Source: Peribacillus huizhouensis (GTDB taxonomy: Bacteria > Bacillota > Bacilli > Bacillales > DSM-1321). From it: a DNA stretch of 64,000 bases. The notes beneath the pieces were generated by a model. That model had not been told where the DNA came from. It worked only from the letters and a program-made list of their open reading frames with translations, and made no database searches. Each line of letters opens with the position of its first letter. The first letter of the stretch is position 1. The DNA lies in the NCBI RefSeq assembly GCF_014138605.1, contig NZ_JACJHX010000001.1, positions 124,001-188,000 on the forward strand, read 5' to 3'. Below are positions 18,270 to 28,077 of this stretch, one piece after another. The position numbers and the translations under genes are program-made.

Positions 18270-18917
18270 TTAAGGTGAAGAAATTTTTATCAGCTGATCT
18301 GCAGTCAGTTTAGTAGATTTTTCATCTGCTAACTCATATACTGTTTTTCCGTCTTTCACTAGTACCGACTTAACAATAGCTGAAACCTCTTCATTCTCAG
18401 AACTTAAATAAGTAACTAACTTTCCGATTAATTCACTAGCAGATAATAAACTATTAGAAGAGGACGTTGCATTCAATTTAGAAATATTTCCTGGCTCTAA
18501 TTTTGTTCCATCCTCAAGAATAAACGTCACTCCATTATTTTTATATTCTAACGAGGAAACAACACCCGTTCCTTCTTCGACCTTAATTTCTCCGGTCTCA
18601 CCCGAATCGTCCGTATTGATTTTATGCCAAGTCACTTCTTTGCCAACAAAATTGTTATATGCTAAAAGGCTGTTTTGTTGTTGGATATCAATTAAGCTAT
18701 TAATTCCTGTCCCTATGTTTGTCATTTGTTCCAATGAAGAAAAAGTCGCCATTTGTGATACAAATGCTGTGTTGTCCATCGGACTAGTTGGATCTTGGTT
18801 TTGGAGCTGAGCCATCAACAGCTTTAAAAAATCATCTTTGCCAAGTGTATCGCCTTTTGTGGTTACTTTATTTTTTGGATTGTTTGACAGTAATAAAGAT
18901 GTATCGATTGTCGTCAT
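18270..18917 (-). CDS. flgD: Flagellar hook cap / assembly scaffold FlgD
   Basis: FlgD caps the growing hook. The product shows the diagnostic N-terminal block DDFLKLLMAQLQNQDPTSPM followed by NTAFVSQMATFSSLEQM, and a C-terminal region with KLVTYLSSENEEV. I chose the ATG at 18917, which follows AGGTGAG at proper spacing, giving 215 residues. A GTG nine bases upstream is also in frame and overlaps the fliK stop. It is longer than the short B. subtilis FlgD by its C-terminal part. Confidence 0.93.
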   Translation of the reverse strand: MTTIDTSLLLSNNPKNKVTTKGDTLGKDDFLKLLMAQLQNQDPTSPMDNTAFVSQMATFSSLEQMTNIGTGINSLIDIQQQNSLLAYNNFVGKEVTWHKINTDDSGETGEIKVEEGTGVVSSLEYKNNGVTFILEDGTKLEPGNISKLNATSSSNSLLSASELIGKLVTYLSSENEEVSAIVKSVLVKDGKTVYELADEKSTKLTADQLIKISSP

Positions 18918-18926
18918 TTTTCTCAC

Positions 18927-20210
18927 CTACACTTCAACATTTAATAAGGCTTCTTCAAATTGATTGGTAAATTCCGTTGTTACGTCATCATCTGCAGCTT
19001 TCTGATTTTGCTGTTGGTTTTGCTGCTCAGAAGCGTCCGAATCTCTTTGATAGAATCGTTCTTGAGAGAATGTGCTAAGTTGTTGTGATATTTCTATTTT
19101 TTCTACTTGAATACCTTGACCTACAAACGAATGTTTCAATCCTGATAATTGGCTTTCAAGCATTTCTTTAGCCTGTGCTGTTGTAGTCATAATTTTAGCA
19201 ATCATTACATCATTCTTTTGGATAAGTTCAATTCGCAGGGCACCAAGATGTTCAGGGTTTAACTGGATAAATAATTTTTGAGTACCATTTGCATTTGTAA
19301 AGCTTGATTTATTCAAAATCGTTTCAAATGCTTTAACAAATTGTTCTTGAGTAACTGGTTGTCCGCTTTTTTCTACAGTTAGAACAAATTGTTCTAGTTT
19401 AGACATTTGTGGAATAAAGGATTGACCAGTTTGAGTGGTTTCAAATCCTTTTATCGAAGATGGATGTACTAATTTTTTTTCATTATCTCTGTTTACACTC
19501 TCAAAGTTTTTGATATATGTATTTTGGATTAAATCTGATGCTCCACTAGCTAACAATTTATTAAACGTAGATGTTTCGGAAGACTTTTGTTGCTCACTTT
19601 CCACCATGGATTCTAGTTTTGGCAAAATTGTCTCTAACAAATGTTTCAAAGTTTTGCTGACTGCAGCTTCATTATCAGTTATCTGATTGAGGGAAATCAT
19701 CGCTTCTTGTAATTTTGTAAACTTAAGAATATTTCCTACCTTATTTAAATCCAACTCGCTCCATTGATTTTCACTCATAGTTGATAAAGTAGTTAAGAAT
19801 GGTAATATTTCTGTTACATCGATTTCTTCGTTCTCTGAAATCTTTTCATTCAGCATATCTAGCATCTTTTCTACATCACGCTCATTTAGCGAAACTGAAT
19901 TCAATAGTTCTCCAACGATTAAGTTCTCTTCTTCTGTACTACTTTTATCTATTAATTGTGGAGGTTCAACCCCAAGAAGATTATCGGGATTGCTCAGTGC
20001 CTTCAAATCTTTGATAAGCTCATTTAATAAGGAGCGTTGTTCTTTAGTAAGCCTTCCAACATCATTTGGTTCAGCATCCTCTGCTTCTTTCGATAAAATA
20101 ACTTTCCCTAATACATTGCCAAATGAATGCTCTATATCAGGCTTTTTTGAAACTGTATGATTTTTACTTGCCGAAGCTGACACTGATGCCATGATCATTC
20201 CTGCGTTCAT
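18927..20210 (-). CDS. fliK: Flagellar hook-length control protein FliK
   Basis: FliK measures hook length and triggers the export switch through FlhB. The 427-residue protein has a long, poorly conserved helical N-terminal region. Its conserved C-terminal domain carries the signature LFIQLNPEHLGALRIEL and continues to LESQLSGLKHSFVGQGIQVEKIEIS. The tail is Gln-rich. I chose the ATG at 20210 because AAGGGGGG stands 8 bases upstream; a GTG at 20219 is in frame too. It begins a few bases after ylxF. Confidence 0.93.
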   Translation of the reverse strand: MNAGMIMASVSASASKNHTVSKKPDIEHSFGNVLGKVILSKEAEDAEPNDVGRLTKEQRSLLNELIKDLKALSNPDNLLGVEPPQLIDKSSTEEENLIVGELLNSVSLNERDVEKMLDMLNEKISENEEIDVTEILPFLTTLSTMSENQWSELDLNKVGNILKFTKLQEAMISLNQITDNEAAVSKTLKHLLETILPKLESMVESEQQKSSETSTFNKLLASGASDLIQNTYIKNFESVNRDNEKKLVHPSSIKGFETTQTGQSFIPQMSKLEQFVLTVEKSGQPVTQEQFVKAFETILNKSSFTNANGTQKLFIQLNPEHLGALRIELIQKNDVMIAKIMTTTAQAKEMLESQLSGLKHSFVGQGIQVEKIEISQQLSTFSQERFYQRDSDASEQQNQQQNQKAADDDVTTEFTNQFEEALLNVEV

Positions 20211-20215
20211 TTGTT

Positions 20216-20833
20216 TCACCCCCCTTCATTTGTGCTGCTTTTAGATGCTAATAGTTTTGTAAATCTGGCTGCATCTTCTGGAGTCAATTGCTCTAGTATT
20301 GCTGCAAGCTTATCCGTTTTAATACTACTAAGAATCTTTAAGGCATCTTCATCGCCCATTTTCGAAATGATAGGTGCTGCCTTTTTAGGTGGTATCGTTT
20401 CGTACGTTTTAATAATATCTAGAAATGCACGCTTATTTATTTCTTGCGCAGCCCGCAACTCCTCAATTTCCATTTCTAATTGCTGCTTTTCAAGTTCGTT
20501 TCTTGCGATCGTTTTGTCCCTAGAGTCAATTAAATTTTCAAGCTTTATTATTTCCTCTTGGCGCTCGCTCAGCTCAGCTTCCACTTTATTAATTTGTTCT
20601 TGGAATTTTAGAATGGAATTCTCTTGTTTATTTTCATCATCCCTGTCAAAGAGTTGAGAAACAAAGGGCACCTTCTCACTTAATGCTTTTGATTTTTCAA
20701 ATATATTCGTTCCAGTAAAGCTTAAATAAATGACTAGGACTAATAATGTTAACAAAAGAAAAATGAGGACAGTAAATAAAATCACTTGAAATTTATTCGA
20801 CTCTACATGCTTTGTTTCGTCTATTTTCTTCAC
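20216..20833 (-). CDS. ylxF: YlxF/MotE-like membrane-anchored flagellar operon protein
   Basis: The 205-residue product has one N-terminal membrane helix (about residues 16-37). A long coiled coil follows (about 75-140, heptads rich in Glu, Lys and Leu), and then an MgtE N-terminal-like domain (PKKAAPIISKMGDEDALKIL). This architecture matches the MotE/YlxF family found next to fliJ and fliK. A role in motor or export function is inferred from position only. Start is GTG at 20833 after AGTAGGTGA. Confidence 0.88.
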   Translation of the reverse strand: MKKIDETKHVESNKFQVILFTVLIFLLLTLLVLVIYLSFTGTNIFEKSKALSEKVPFVSQLFDRDDENKQENSILKFQEQINKVEAELSERQEEIIKLENLIDSRDKTIARNELEKQQLEMEIEELRAAQEINKRAFLDIIKTYETIPPKKAAPIISKMGDEDALKILSSIKTDKLAAILEQLTPEDAARFTKLLASKSSTNEGG

Positions 20834-20844
20834 GATATCACCTA

Positions 20845-21285
20845 CTAACCTTTACTAAGAAATTGACGAATGGAAATCTCATCCATATTCTTGTTTTCTC
20901 CTTCTTTTATTCTTTCAAGAAATTTTTGGAAATCTTTTTCTTTTATTTTTTCATATTTCTTCACTTCAATATTTTTTTCCATTAGCTTGCTTTGTTGGAT
21001 GTTCATTGCTTGTCTAGCTTGAACGACTTCTTTTTGATAATGAGTAATGATATTTTCGAGATTATCCATGAATTGTTGATTATGCCGAATTTCTTGGACT
21101 GTGAGTCCTTGTGTCAGCTTTTCTTGTTGAAATTGTAGTAAGTCTTCTTTTTTCTTTAGCAGTTTATAAAGCTTTTCAGCAACTGCTTCGAACTTTTTAA
21201 TCGTTTCATTATATTTTGCTAAGACATCATTTTTCTCATTTTCTTTAATGGTTAGGATTTTGTCGAATTTATATTGAAAGATCAT
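20845..21285 (-). CDS. fliJ: Flagellar export chaperone FliJ
   Basis: FliJ is a soluble coiled-coil protein that links the FliI ATPase ring to FlhA. The 146-residue product is almost entirely helical and highly charged, begins FQYKFDKILTIKENEKND as in Bacillus FliJ, and has the expected length. It starts 3 bases after fliI with an AGGTGAAT site and precedes ylxF. Confidence 0.92.
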   Translation of the reverse strand: MIFQYKFDKILTIKENEKNDVLAKYNETIKKFEAVAEKLYKLLKKKEDLLQFQQEKLTQGLTVQEIRHNQQFMDNLENIITHYQKEVVQARQAMNIQQSKLMEKNIEVKKYEKIKEKDFQKFLERIKEGENKNMDEISIRQFLSKG

Positions 21286-21288
21286 CTT

Positions 21289-22611
21289 TTATTCACCTAA
21301 TCCCATTAATTGTTTCAAGTTAATGACACTTTCTTCTCTTGTCATTTTTTCATGTGTGCCTTGTTTCAAATATGAAATGATTTGAGGGTGCATTTTAATT
21401 GCATCATCGATATCCTTCGATGATCCTCTTTTATAGGCTCCAATATTAATTAAATCTTCCGACTCTATGAAGGTAGCTAAAGCCGTCCGTAATTTTTCAG
21501 CTGCAAGTTTATGAGAATTATCAACAATATTATTCATCACCCTGCTAATGCTCTTTAACACATTAATCGCTGGGTATTGTCCTTTATTTGCTAGATTTCG
21601 GTCAAGAATAAAATGGCCATCCAAAATCCCACGAACTGTATCAGCAATCGGTTCATTCATATCGTCTCCGTCTACTAACACCGTATAAAAAGCAGTAATT
21701 GTACCTAATCGGTTGGTTCCTGTTCGTTCTAGTAGGCGAGGTAGTATTGAAAATACAGAAGGTGTATATCCTTTTGTAGTTGGTGGCTCTCCAACAGCTA
21801 AGCCAATTTCCCGTTGTGCCATTGCAACCCTTGTTACTGAATCCATCATAAGCATAACGTTAAGACCTTTGTTGCGAAAATATTCTGCTATGGCTGTCGC
21901 TGTTAGTGCGCCTTTAATCCGCATTAAAGCAGGCTGATCAGAGGTTGCAACAACAACGATCGAACGTGCCAAGCCTTCCGGACCAAGGTCTTTCTCAATA
22001 AACTCTCGCACTTCTCTTCCACGCTCTCCAATTAGCCCGATAACATTTAAATCTGCTGTTGTGTTCCTGGCCACCATACCGAGTAATGTACTTTTTCCGA
22101 CACCACTCCCGGCAAAAATACCGACCCTTTGCCCATTGCCAACTGTTAGCAAACTATCAATCATTCTGACCCCAACATCAATTGGCTCGTCAATGGGTGG
22201 TCTTTCCATCGGATTAGGGGGATCTTGGTCTACAGGTACAGAAGAAAGTCCTTTAGGAAGCGGTGTACCATCCAAAGGAAATCCAAGAGGATCAATGACT
22301 TTGCCTATTAAACCAGCCCCTACTTTTATTTCAAGGGAGTTAGAAGTGCCTTCCACTATACTACCTGGAGATATGTCAGTCACTGTTGTGTATGGCATTA
22401 GAATGACGATCTCATCTCGAAAGCCGACAACTTCAGCACGAATCTTTTTTTCTCTGTTTTTTGTACCCGTGTAAATGTAGCAAACGTCCCCTATTGAGCT
22501 TTCTGGTCCTTGAGATTCTATCATTAGGCCAACTACACGTTTTACCCTGCCATAGTGTTTGAACGTATTCATATCTGGAATATAGGCTAATAGATCACTT
22601 GCCTTCATCAT
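21289..22611 (-). CDS. fliI: Flagellum-specific export ATPase FliI
   Basis: FliI is the hexameric ATPase of the flagellar export system, related to the F1 beta subunit. The 440-residue protein has Walker A GIFAGSGVGKST at about 165-176, a GERGREV motif, and Walker B LNVMLMMDSVTR. The start is one of two adjacent ATG codons at 22611 or 22608, overlapping the fliH stop. Length matches the Bacillus protein. Confidence 0.96.
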   Translation of the reverse strand: MMKASDLLAYIPDMNTFKHYGRVKRVVGLMIESQGPESSIGDVCYIYTGTKNREKKIRAEVVGFRDEIVILMPYTTVTDISPGSIVEGTSNSLEIKVGAGLIGKVIDPLGFPLDGTPLPKGLSSVPVDQDPPNPMERPPIDEPIDVGVRMIDSLLTVGNGQRVGIFAGSGVGKSTLLGMVARNTTADLNVIGLIGERGREVREFIEKDLGPEGLARSIVVVATSDQPALMRIKGALTATAIAEYFRNKGLNVMLMMDSVTRVAMAQREIGLAVGEPPTTKGYTPSVFSILPRLLERTGTNRLGTITAFYTVLVDGDDMNEPIADTVRGILDGHFILDRNLANKGQYPAINVLKSISRVMNNIVDNSHKLAAEKLRTALATFIESEDLINIGAYKRGSSKDIDDAIKMHPQIISYLKQGTHEKMTREESVINLKQLMGLGE

Positions 22612-23375
22612 TGGCCCCTTTCTAATAGCTCGATTAGTTTATCCTTCATTTCTTTAAGCTGGCTATCGACACTAGCATCTATTCTCCCATTGGCAGACTC
22701 AATCAAACAGCTGTCTTCCGATAGTTCAGGGTCTGGATAGATAATTAAGGCCGTTTCTTTCATAAACATGGCCTGAAGATCTTCTTTTTGCTCTAGTAGT
22801 TCCTTGTAATGTACAGGATGGATATGAAGTTGGATTTCTCGATAATCTCTCGCTTCTTTAATTGTCCTTTTTACTATTGATAAAAATGCTTCACTCGATT
22901 CTTCTAGCTTCTGACCAATAATTTTTTCAGCAACAGTAATAGCCAATTCCAAAATCATCATTTCTGAAGATTCAATATGTTTTACATATTCTTGCCTTGC
23001 GGATTCAACTATACCGCTTGCCTGAGTAATCTTGTCCATCCACTCATCATACCCACTACTTCTTCCAGTTTGTACGCCTTCTGCAAAGCCCGAATCATAG
23101 GCTTGCTTCATCCATTCTGTTTTTTCATGATTTTCCCAGTACTCTTTGGCTTGCTCAATTTCTTGCAAAATGTGATTGGCGTTACTTTCAGCTTCATTAA
23201 TAAGCGCTTTTGCCTTAAGCTTTGCCTCTTCAATTTGTTCAGTAATCAAATGTTCTTGAAACTTCACTTGTTCCTCAGGTGATTCTAAATTAAAATTACG
23301 AATCTTGATTTGTTTATTTTCTACTTCAGCTGACTTAGCAAACTGGGATTTAATAATTCTAGACAATAATATCAT
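22608..23375 (-). CDS. fliH: Flagellar export ATPase regulator FliH
   Basis: FliH binds and regulates FliI. The 255-residue protein is rich in Glu, Gln and Lys with a long helical middle (about 40-130), followed by the conserved C-terminal domain (ILELAITVAEKIIGQKLE and NGRIDASVDSQLKEMKDKL). I chose the ATG at 23375 because the resulting MILLSRIIKS lines up with the B. subtilis start MISLSKVIKS. A TTG at 23366 has better spacing from GGAGGGG, and a GTG at 23387 is possible. It overlaps the end of fliG by 17 bases. Confidence 0.92.
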   Translation of the reverse strand: MILLSRIIKSQFAKSAEVENKQIKIRNFNLESPEEQVKFQEHLITEQIEEAKLKAKALINEAESNANHILQEIEQAKEYWENHEKTEWMKQAYDSGFAEGVQTGRSSGYDEWMDKITQASGIVESARQEYVKHIESSEMMILELAITVAEKIIGQKLEESSEAFLSIVKRTIKEARDYREIQLHIHPVHYKELLEQKEDLQAMFMKETALIIYPDPELSEDSCLIESANGRIDASVDSQLKEMKDKLIELLERGQ

Positions 23376-24375
23376 CCCCTCCGCCACGAGCTATGATGAT
23401 TTCACCTGACTCCTCTAAACGGCGGATAACACCAACAATTCTTGATTGTGCTTCTTCTACATCACGCAATCGAACCGGTCCCATGTATTCCATTTCTTCC
23501 TGGAATGTTTCAACCATTCGTTTCGACATATTTCGAAAGACAATTTCTTTCACTTCATCACTTGCAACTTTAAGTGATAATTTAAGATCTTCATTATCAG
23601 ATTCACGAATAACACGTTGAATGGCAAGTCCATCAAGTGTAACGATATCTTCGAATACGAACATCCGCTTCTTAATTTCTTCAGCAAGTTCAGGATCTTG
23701 GATTTCAAGTGCATCCAAGATGGTTCTTTCTGTTTGTCGGTCAACACCATTAAGAACATCAACAACAGCCTCAATCCCGCCGGTTAATGAATAATCCTGT
23801 GTAACGGTTGCAGATAGTTTTCTTTCAAGAATTTGTTCAACTTCATTAATAATTTCAGGAGACGTACTATCCATGATTGCAATTCTTCTCGCTATATCCG
23901 CCTGTACTTCCTGAGGCAGCTCCGAAAGAATTTGTCCAGCTTGAGCAGGATCCAGATAGGATAGGATTAAAGCAATAGTTTGCGGGTGTTCATTTTGGAT
24001 AAAATTAAGAATTTGTGCTGGATCTGCTTTTCTTGCAAAATCAAAAGGTCGCACTTGCAAAGAAGAAGTAAGCCTATTAATAATAGTTGCTGCCTGATCA
24101 TGACCTAATGCTTTTTCCAGTACTTGTTTGGCATAACCAATGCCTCCCTGAGTAATATAATCTTGCGCTAGAGCAATATTATGAAATTCTTCTAATATAT
24201 CTTCTTTTTCTTGAGAATCTACTTTTCTAACACTCGAAATTTCTAGTGTAAGTCTTTCTATCTCTTCCTCGGATAAGTGCTTGTAAACAGAAGCAGATAC
24301 ATCTGGTCCAAGAGAAATAAGAAGGATGGCTGCTTTTTGCTTTCCAGTAAGTCCTTTTTTCTTTCGTTCTGACAC
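23359..24375 (-). CDS. fliG: Flagellar motor switch protein FliG
   Basis: FliG couples the rotor to the stator. The 338-residue protein carries LTGKQKAAILLISLG at the N-terminus, the EHPQT motif in the middle domain, and the C-terminal torque helix region (FVFEDIVTLDGLAIQRVIRE, with conserved charged residues). The ending ARGGGDDIIV is as in B. subtilis. The GTG at 24375 is preferred over the ATG at 24381 because AGGAGG stands only one base from the ATG but 7 bases from the GTG. With GTG the length equals that of B. subtilis FliG. Confidence 0.96.
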   Translation of the reverse strand: MSERKKKGLTGKQKAAILLISLGPDVSASVYKHLSEEEIERLTLEISSVRKVDSQEKEDILEEFHNIALAQDYITQGGIGYAKQVLEKALGHDQAATIINRLTSSLQVRPFDFARKADPAQILNFIQNEHPQTIALILSYLDPAQAGQILSELPQEVQADIARRIAIMDSTSPEIINEVEQILERKLSATVTQDYSLTGGIEAVVDVLNGVDRQTERTILDALEIQDPELAEEIKKRMFVFEDIVTLDGLAIQRVIRESDNEDLKLSLKVASDEVKEIVFRNMSKRMVETFQEEMEYMGPVRLRDVEEAQSRIVGVIRRLEESGEIIIARGGGDDIIV

Positions 24376-24386
24376 CTTCATTCCTC

Positions 24387-25979
24387 CTAGTCTTCAGCAA
24401 TCCAGCTTCGTAATAGTTTTGCAAATTCGTCCGGACGCTCTTTGGCCAATTTCTCAAGCTGCTTACGTTTTAATGTTGCTTCTGTTTCCTGTTCTTCAGA
24501 TAAATCAGCAACTTCAAGCATCTCATTATCTTGCAACTCTTCAAATTCCTTTTCAATATAATCATCACGTTTTTTAGAACGAAGATATAAAATTAATAGA
24601 ATAATGACAGCTACTAGTAATGCGCCCCCTACAATATAAACCCACACTGGGATTTCAGATTGCACTGGATTGTCAAAAGTAACTTTTCCGTTAAAGGGTT
24701 GTACTGAAATAGCAATTTTATTTGCCAAGTCCGTATCTGTTAGTGCTGTACCAGTATTGTCTTTATTAATAGTAGTTCTGATAACCGTGCTTAATATTTT
24801 CGTGATATCATCTTGACTTTGCTGTGAAAGAGAGTTCACATCTTTAGGGTTTGGCGGTTCAACCATCACTTGAATGCCTAGATCTCTTACCTTATATGGA
24901 CTTTCCACAATTTGTTTCTTAATTCTATTCACTTCATAATTTATCGTTTCATCCATTTTGTCATAATCGCCATTTCCATTCGCACCAGCTTGATACGAAG
25001 CCAACGAATCAGAAGAGTCCTCTCCTTGAGGTACGCCTCCCGCTACTGTATTATCACCTGTATAAGTTTCATTCACCCGTTGTGCAGATATTGCAATTCC
25101 GGCCATATTTTCTTCATCTACAGGAGTTACAATGTTTTCTTCTCGGTTCTCTTGGGTAAAATCGATATCAGCGGTTACGGAAACCACTACTTTATCAGGT
25201 CCCATAATGGTCCCTAGCATGTTTTGCACTTGCCTTTGAATATCACGTTCAATTTCTTTTTTTATTTCATTTTGTGCAACAAAAGTGTTTCCAGAATTAT
25301 TTTCATTTTTCAAATCAAAATACTCAAAATTCTGGTTCATAATGACGATATTCTCAGTAGGTAGATTCGGTATGCTTTTACTAACTAAATGGTATAGTGA
25401 CTTAATTTGACCTTCATCAAATTTATAACCTGGTTTTGTATTAAGTACGATGGAAGCAGACGCTTCTTCTGATGTATCACTTACAAATATTCCCTTTTCA
25501 GGTAGATTAATCATTACGTTCGCATTATTTATACCATCGATGTTCTTCATCAAATTTGCCAATTCAGTTTGCATAGAATCCAATTTTAATACATTAAATT
25601 CATTATCTGTCATGCCAAGACCCGCATTTTGTGCAAAAAACGAATAATCGATGCTTCCTGAATTCGGTATTCCATCAGCTGCTAATTCAACCTTTAAAGT
25701 ATCAACATTTTGCTCCGGGACCATAATCGTCGTCCCATTATCTTTAATTTCATTCGTTACTCCTCTACTATCTAAGTTTTCTTTAATGCTTCCAGTCTCT
25801 GAGGGTGACAAATTACTATAAAGTGGAACCATTGTGGTTCTTGTAAGAAGGATGGAGGATACTATAGCAATTAAGATTAAAGCAACTGTTGTGCTAATTA
25901 ACATGATTTTTTGCATTTTGCTTTTGCTTCCCCAAAATGCCGTTATTTTATTTTTAAAATTGGTGATCACTTCATTCAT
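24387..25979 (-). CDS. fliF: Flagellar MS-ring protein FliF
   Basis: FliF builds the MS-ring in the cytoplasmic membrane. The 530-residue protein has an N-terminal membrane helix (about 26-47) and two ring-building domains (PLYSNLSPSETGSIKENL; ASASIVLNTKPGYKF). A variable periplasm-side stretch follows, then the second membrane helix (PVWVYIVGGALLVAVIIL, about 437-455) and the FliG-binding tail ending LLRSWIAED. Length is close to B. subtilis FliF. It precedes fliG by 11 bases. Confidence 0.96.
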   Translation of the reverse strand: MNEVITNFKNKITAFWGSKSKMQKIMLISTTVALILIAIVSSILLTRTTMVPLYSNLSPSETGSIKENLDSRGVTNEIKDNGTTIMVPEQNVDTLKVELAADGIPNSGSIDYSFFAQNAGLGMTDNEFNVLKLDSMQTELANLMKNIDGINNANVMINLPEKGIFVSDTSEEASASIVLNTKPGYKFDEGQIKSLYHLVSKSIPNLPTENIVIMNQNFEYFDLKNENNSGNTFVAQNEIKKEIERDIQRQVQNMLGTIMGPDKVVVSVTADIDFTQENREENIVTPVDEENMAGIAISAQRVNETYTGDNTVAGGVPQGEDSSDSLASYQAGANGNGDYDKMDETINYEVNRIKKQIVESPYKVRDLGIQVMVEPPNPKDVNSLSQQSQDDITKILSTVIRTTINKDNTGTALTDTDLANKIAISVQPFNGKVTFDNPVQSEIPVWVYIVGGALLVAVIILLILYLRSKKRDDYIEKEFEELQDNEMLEVADLSEEQETEATLKRKQLEKLAKERPDEFAKLLRSWIAED

Positions 25980-26064
25980 CTTAATCCTCCGGTCACTCTT
26001 TAATGTAAGCTAAGTTTCCTTTCGTCAACCGCTCTATGTATGTTTGTGGAGTTAAAGATACTTG

Positions 26065-26373
26065 TCAGATATTCATTCTCATCATTTCTTGATAAGCTTC
26101 CACTGCTTTATTTCTCATTTCTAAAGTTAATTGAAGTGTTACACTTGCCTTTTGTGATGCGATCATAACTTCATGAAGATCAACATTTTCCCCTTTTGCC
26201 ATTTTGACCGTGAACTCATCGGAGACAATTTGTGCTTCATTTACTTTATCCAAAGACTCCTTTAATACTGTTGCAAAGCTTTGTTGGGCTTTAAATGGTG
26301 TAGTGAGTGGTGGTTTTTGCGGGGTGATTGCCGGCAAAGATCCTTGTTTAAAAGATATATTCATTTCATTCAT
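26065..26373 (-). CDS. fliE: Flagellar hook-basal body protein FliE
   Basis: FliE joins the MS-ring to the rod. The 102-residue protein has the characteristic C-terminal half: FATVLKESLDKVNEAQ, then GENVDLHEVMIASQKAS and LTLEMRNKAVEAYQEMMRM. Start at 26373 follows GGAGATAG. It lies in the usual flgB-flgC-fliE-fliF order; an 85-base gap separates it from fliF. Confidence 0.95.
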   Translation of the reverse strand: MNEMNISFKQGSLPAITPQKPPLTTPFKAQQSFATVLKESLDKVNEAQIVSDEFTVKMAKGENVDLHEVMIASQKASVTLQLTLEMRNKAVEAYQEMMRMNI

Positions 26374-26390
26374 TACTTACTATCTCCAAT

Positions 26391-26846
26391 CTATTTTCCA
26401 ATTTCCAAAGCTTTCATTAACATGCCTTTTGATGCATTAAATACTGTTACATTTGCTTCATATGAACGCGTCGCACTCATTAGGTCGACCATTTCTCTTA
26501 ACGGATCGACATTCGGCATTTCCACATATCCATCTGCATTAGCATCTGGATGATTGGGGTTATAGACCAGTTTGAAAGGTGTCTCGTCTTCAATTATTCT
26601 AGAAACATGCACTCCATTACCAGAACCTGTACTTTTCCCGATTGCATTATGTAAATAGCTTGAAAATTGACTTCCGTTCTCCTGTAGCACTACAGATTTT
26701 CTTTTGTAAGCTTGCCATTTTCCATTGACATATTCTGCCCTAGTTGTTTCAGCATTTGCCATATTAGAAGAGATAACATCCATTCTTAACCTTTGACTTG
26801 TAAGTGCTGATGAAGTCGTATTTAAACTTTGAAACATTCGAATCAT
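26391..26846 (-). CDS. flgC: Flagellar basal-body rod protein FlgC
   Basis: FlgC is a proximal rod subunit. The 151-residue protein has the N-terminal rod helix with LTSQRLRMDVISSNMANAET. The central motif is GYVEMPNVDPLREMVDLMSA, and the C-terminal helix is YEANVTVFNASKGMLMKALEIG. Start at 26846 overlaps the flgB stop (ATGA) and has AGGAGGAAG upstream. Length is as expected. Confidence 0.96.
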   Translation of the reverse strand: MIRMFQSLNTTSSALTSQRLRMDVISSNMANAETTRAEYVNGKWQAYKRKSVVLQENGSQFSSYLHNAIGKSTGSGNGVHVSRIIEDETPFKLVYNPNHPDANADGYVEMPNVDPLREMVDLMSATRSYEANVTVFNASKGMLMKALEIGK

Positions 26847-27241
26847 CTTCCTCCTTTTATGACATTTAACAGTGAAGAAAATTTCCCACTTGTTCTTTCG
26901 ATTAAAGCATTGTAATAGATCTGGTTGGATGCTAGATTGCTCATTTCTTTATCAACATCCACGCTATTACCACTATTATTGTATTGCACATTGTTTTGAA
27001 CAAACACCTTTGTCATCTCAGAAGAAAGAGGTTTATAAGTAAAATGTCGTTGATTCGTTCTGTAAGCTTGAATAGAAGATTCTAAATCCGAACCGAAGGA
27101 TTTAGATAGTTTTACATCTTTTGCTTTATAATTCGGTGTATCTACATTTGCAATATTTTCAGAAATAATTTTTTGTTTTGCGCTCGAATAATTCAATGCT
27201 TGTTCAAGTGTAGTAAAAGTAGAAGAAAACAGTTTCATCAT
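26843..27241 (-). CDS. flgB: Flagellar basal-body rod protein FlgB, first gene of the fla/che operon
   Basis: FlgB is a proximal rod subunit. The 132-residue protein contains KIISENIANVDTPNYKAKDV near the N-terminus and NSVDVDKEMSNLASNQIYYN near the C-terminus. Two adjacent ATG codons (27241, 27238) follow AAGGAGGGGG; the second gives slightly better spacing. It is the 5' gene of the whole cluster that runs to sigD. The promoter must lie in the long AT-rich region upstream; a TATAAT is visible at 27277-27282 but no good -35 is paired with it. Confidence 0.95.
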   Translation of the reverse strand: MMKLFSSTFTTLEQALNYSSAKQKIISENIANVDTPNYKAKDVKLSKSFGSDLESSIQAYRTNQRHFTYKPLSSEMTKVFVQNNVQYNNSGNSVDVDKEMSNLASNQIYYNALIERTSGKFSSLLNVIKGGR

Positions 27242-28077
27242 ATCCCCCTCCTTTGTATCAGTATTGTAAGAAAATTATTATATCTGTAATAAAAAAAATA
27301 ATTGTATAATAACTATTTTAAAGAAGTAAACGAATGCTGTCTATCAAGATTCGTCATTATTCGCCATGCCAAAAGACCTATTTTAGTCGTTTTTTGTCTA
27401 ATTTTGTATATAAAACTCTATTTAATGGAAATCTTTTAGCAAATCCATCCTTGTTTTTCACTATTTTACATAGTTTCGACATAAATAATTCCACTTTTGT
27501 TAATTGCCTTATTAACTATAAATAAAATCTTTTATATTTAACCGTTACTTTAGAACTATTTTCAGTGAAATATATATGAAATATTTCTATAAAATATTTC
27601 TATTGACAGGAAGATGGGTATTTTATTACAACCAATACCATTTTTATGAAATTAACTGTTACTCTAATCCTGTTTAATATGTTATTTTCATAAATTTCAT
27701 TCACTAAAAGGAAATAATTGAAATTTATTACATTAATCTTTTCTATTGACAAACGTGTTTTCGCTTTTTTATCGGGAGTGTACCAATTGATACTGATCAT
27801 GTTTCCAATTTTCTATAAGAAGCAATTGAGCTATATTTTAATGGAATAATTCGTATAGGAATAGGGGGGAATTGTTATTAATGTAATAAGAAATTGTAAA
27901 TCATAAAATGAATTGAGATAGGCTGAAACTAAATACGGGAGGCTTTTTAAGCTCTTTAGCGGCACAAGGATAGACAATGAAAAGGGCTTAATGAAATCAA
28001 CCACTAAGAAACTAAATACTTCTTTCTTCTATTATTTCCCAGTAGTCATTCAACAAAAGCATAGGAAATAAATACAA
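27242..28077. other. Long AT-rich regulatory region upstream of flgB, no gene seen
   Basis: Some 840 very AT-rich bases separate flgB from the terminator-like repeat after codY. Short reading frames here have no ribosome binding site or recognisable similarity. A TATAAT at 27277-27282 on the minus strand could be the -10 of the operon. I found no match to the SigD consensus (TAAA, 15 bases, GCCGATAT). A CodY-box-like sequence, TATTTTCATAAATTT at 27683-27697, differs at 3 of 15 positions from AATTTTCWGAAAATT, which is weak in such AT-rich DNA. Confidence 0.45.

Noticed and set aside
27334-27800. Short open frames in the codY-flgB gap (one on each strand, 63-66 codons)
   Set aside because: Composition follows the AT-rich DNA, there is no ribosome binding site at the starts, and no recognisable similarity.
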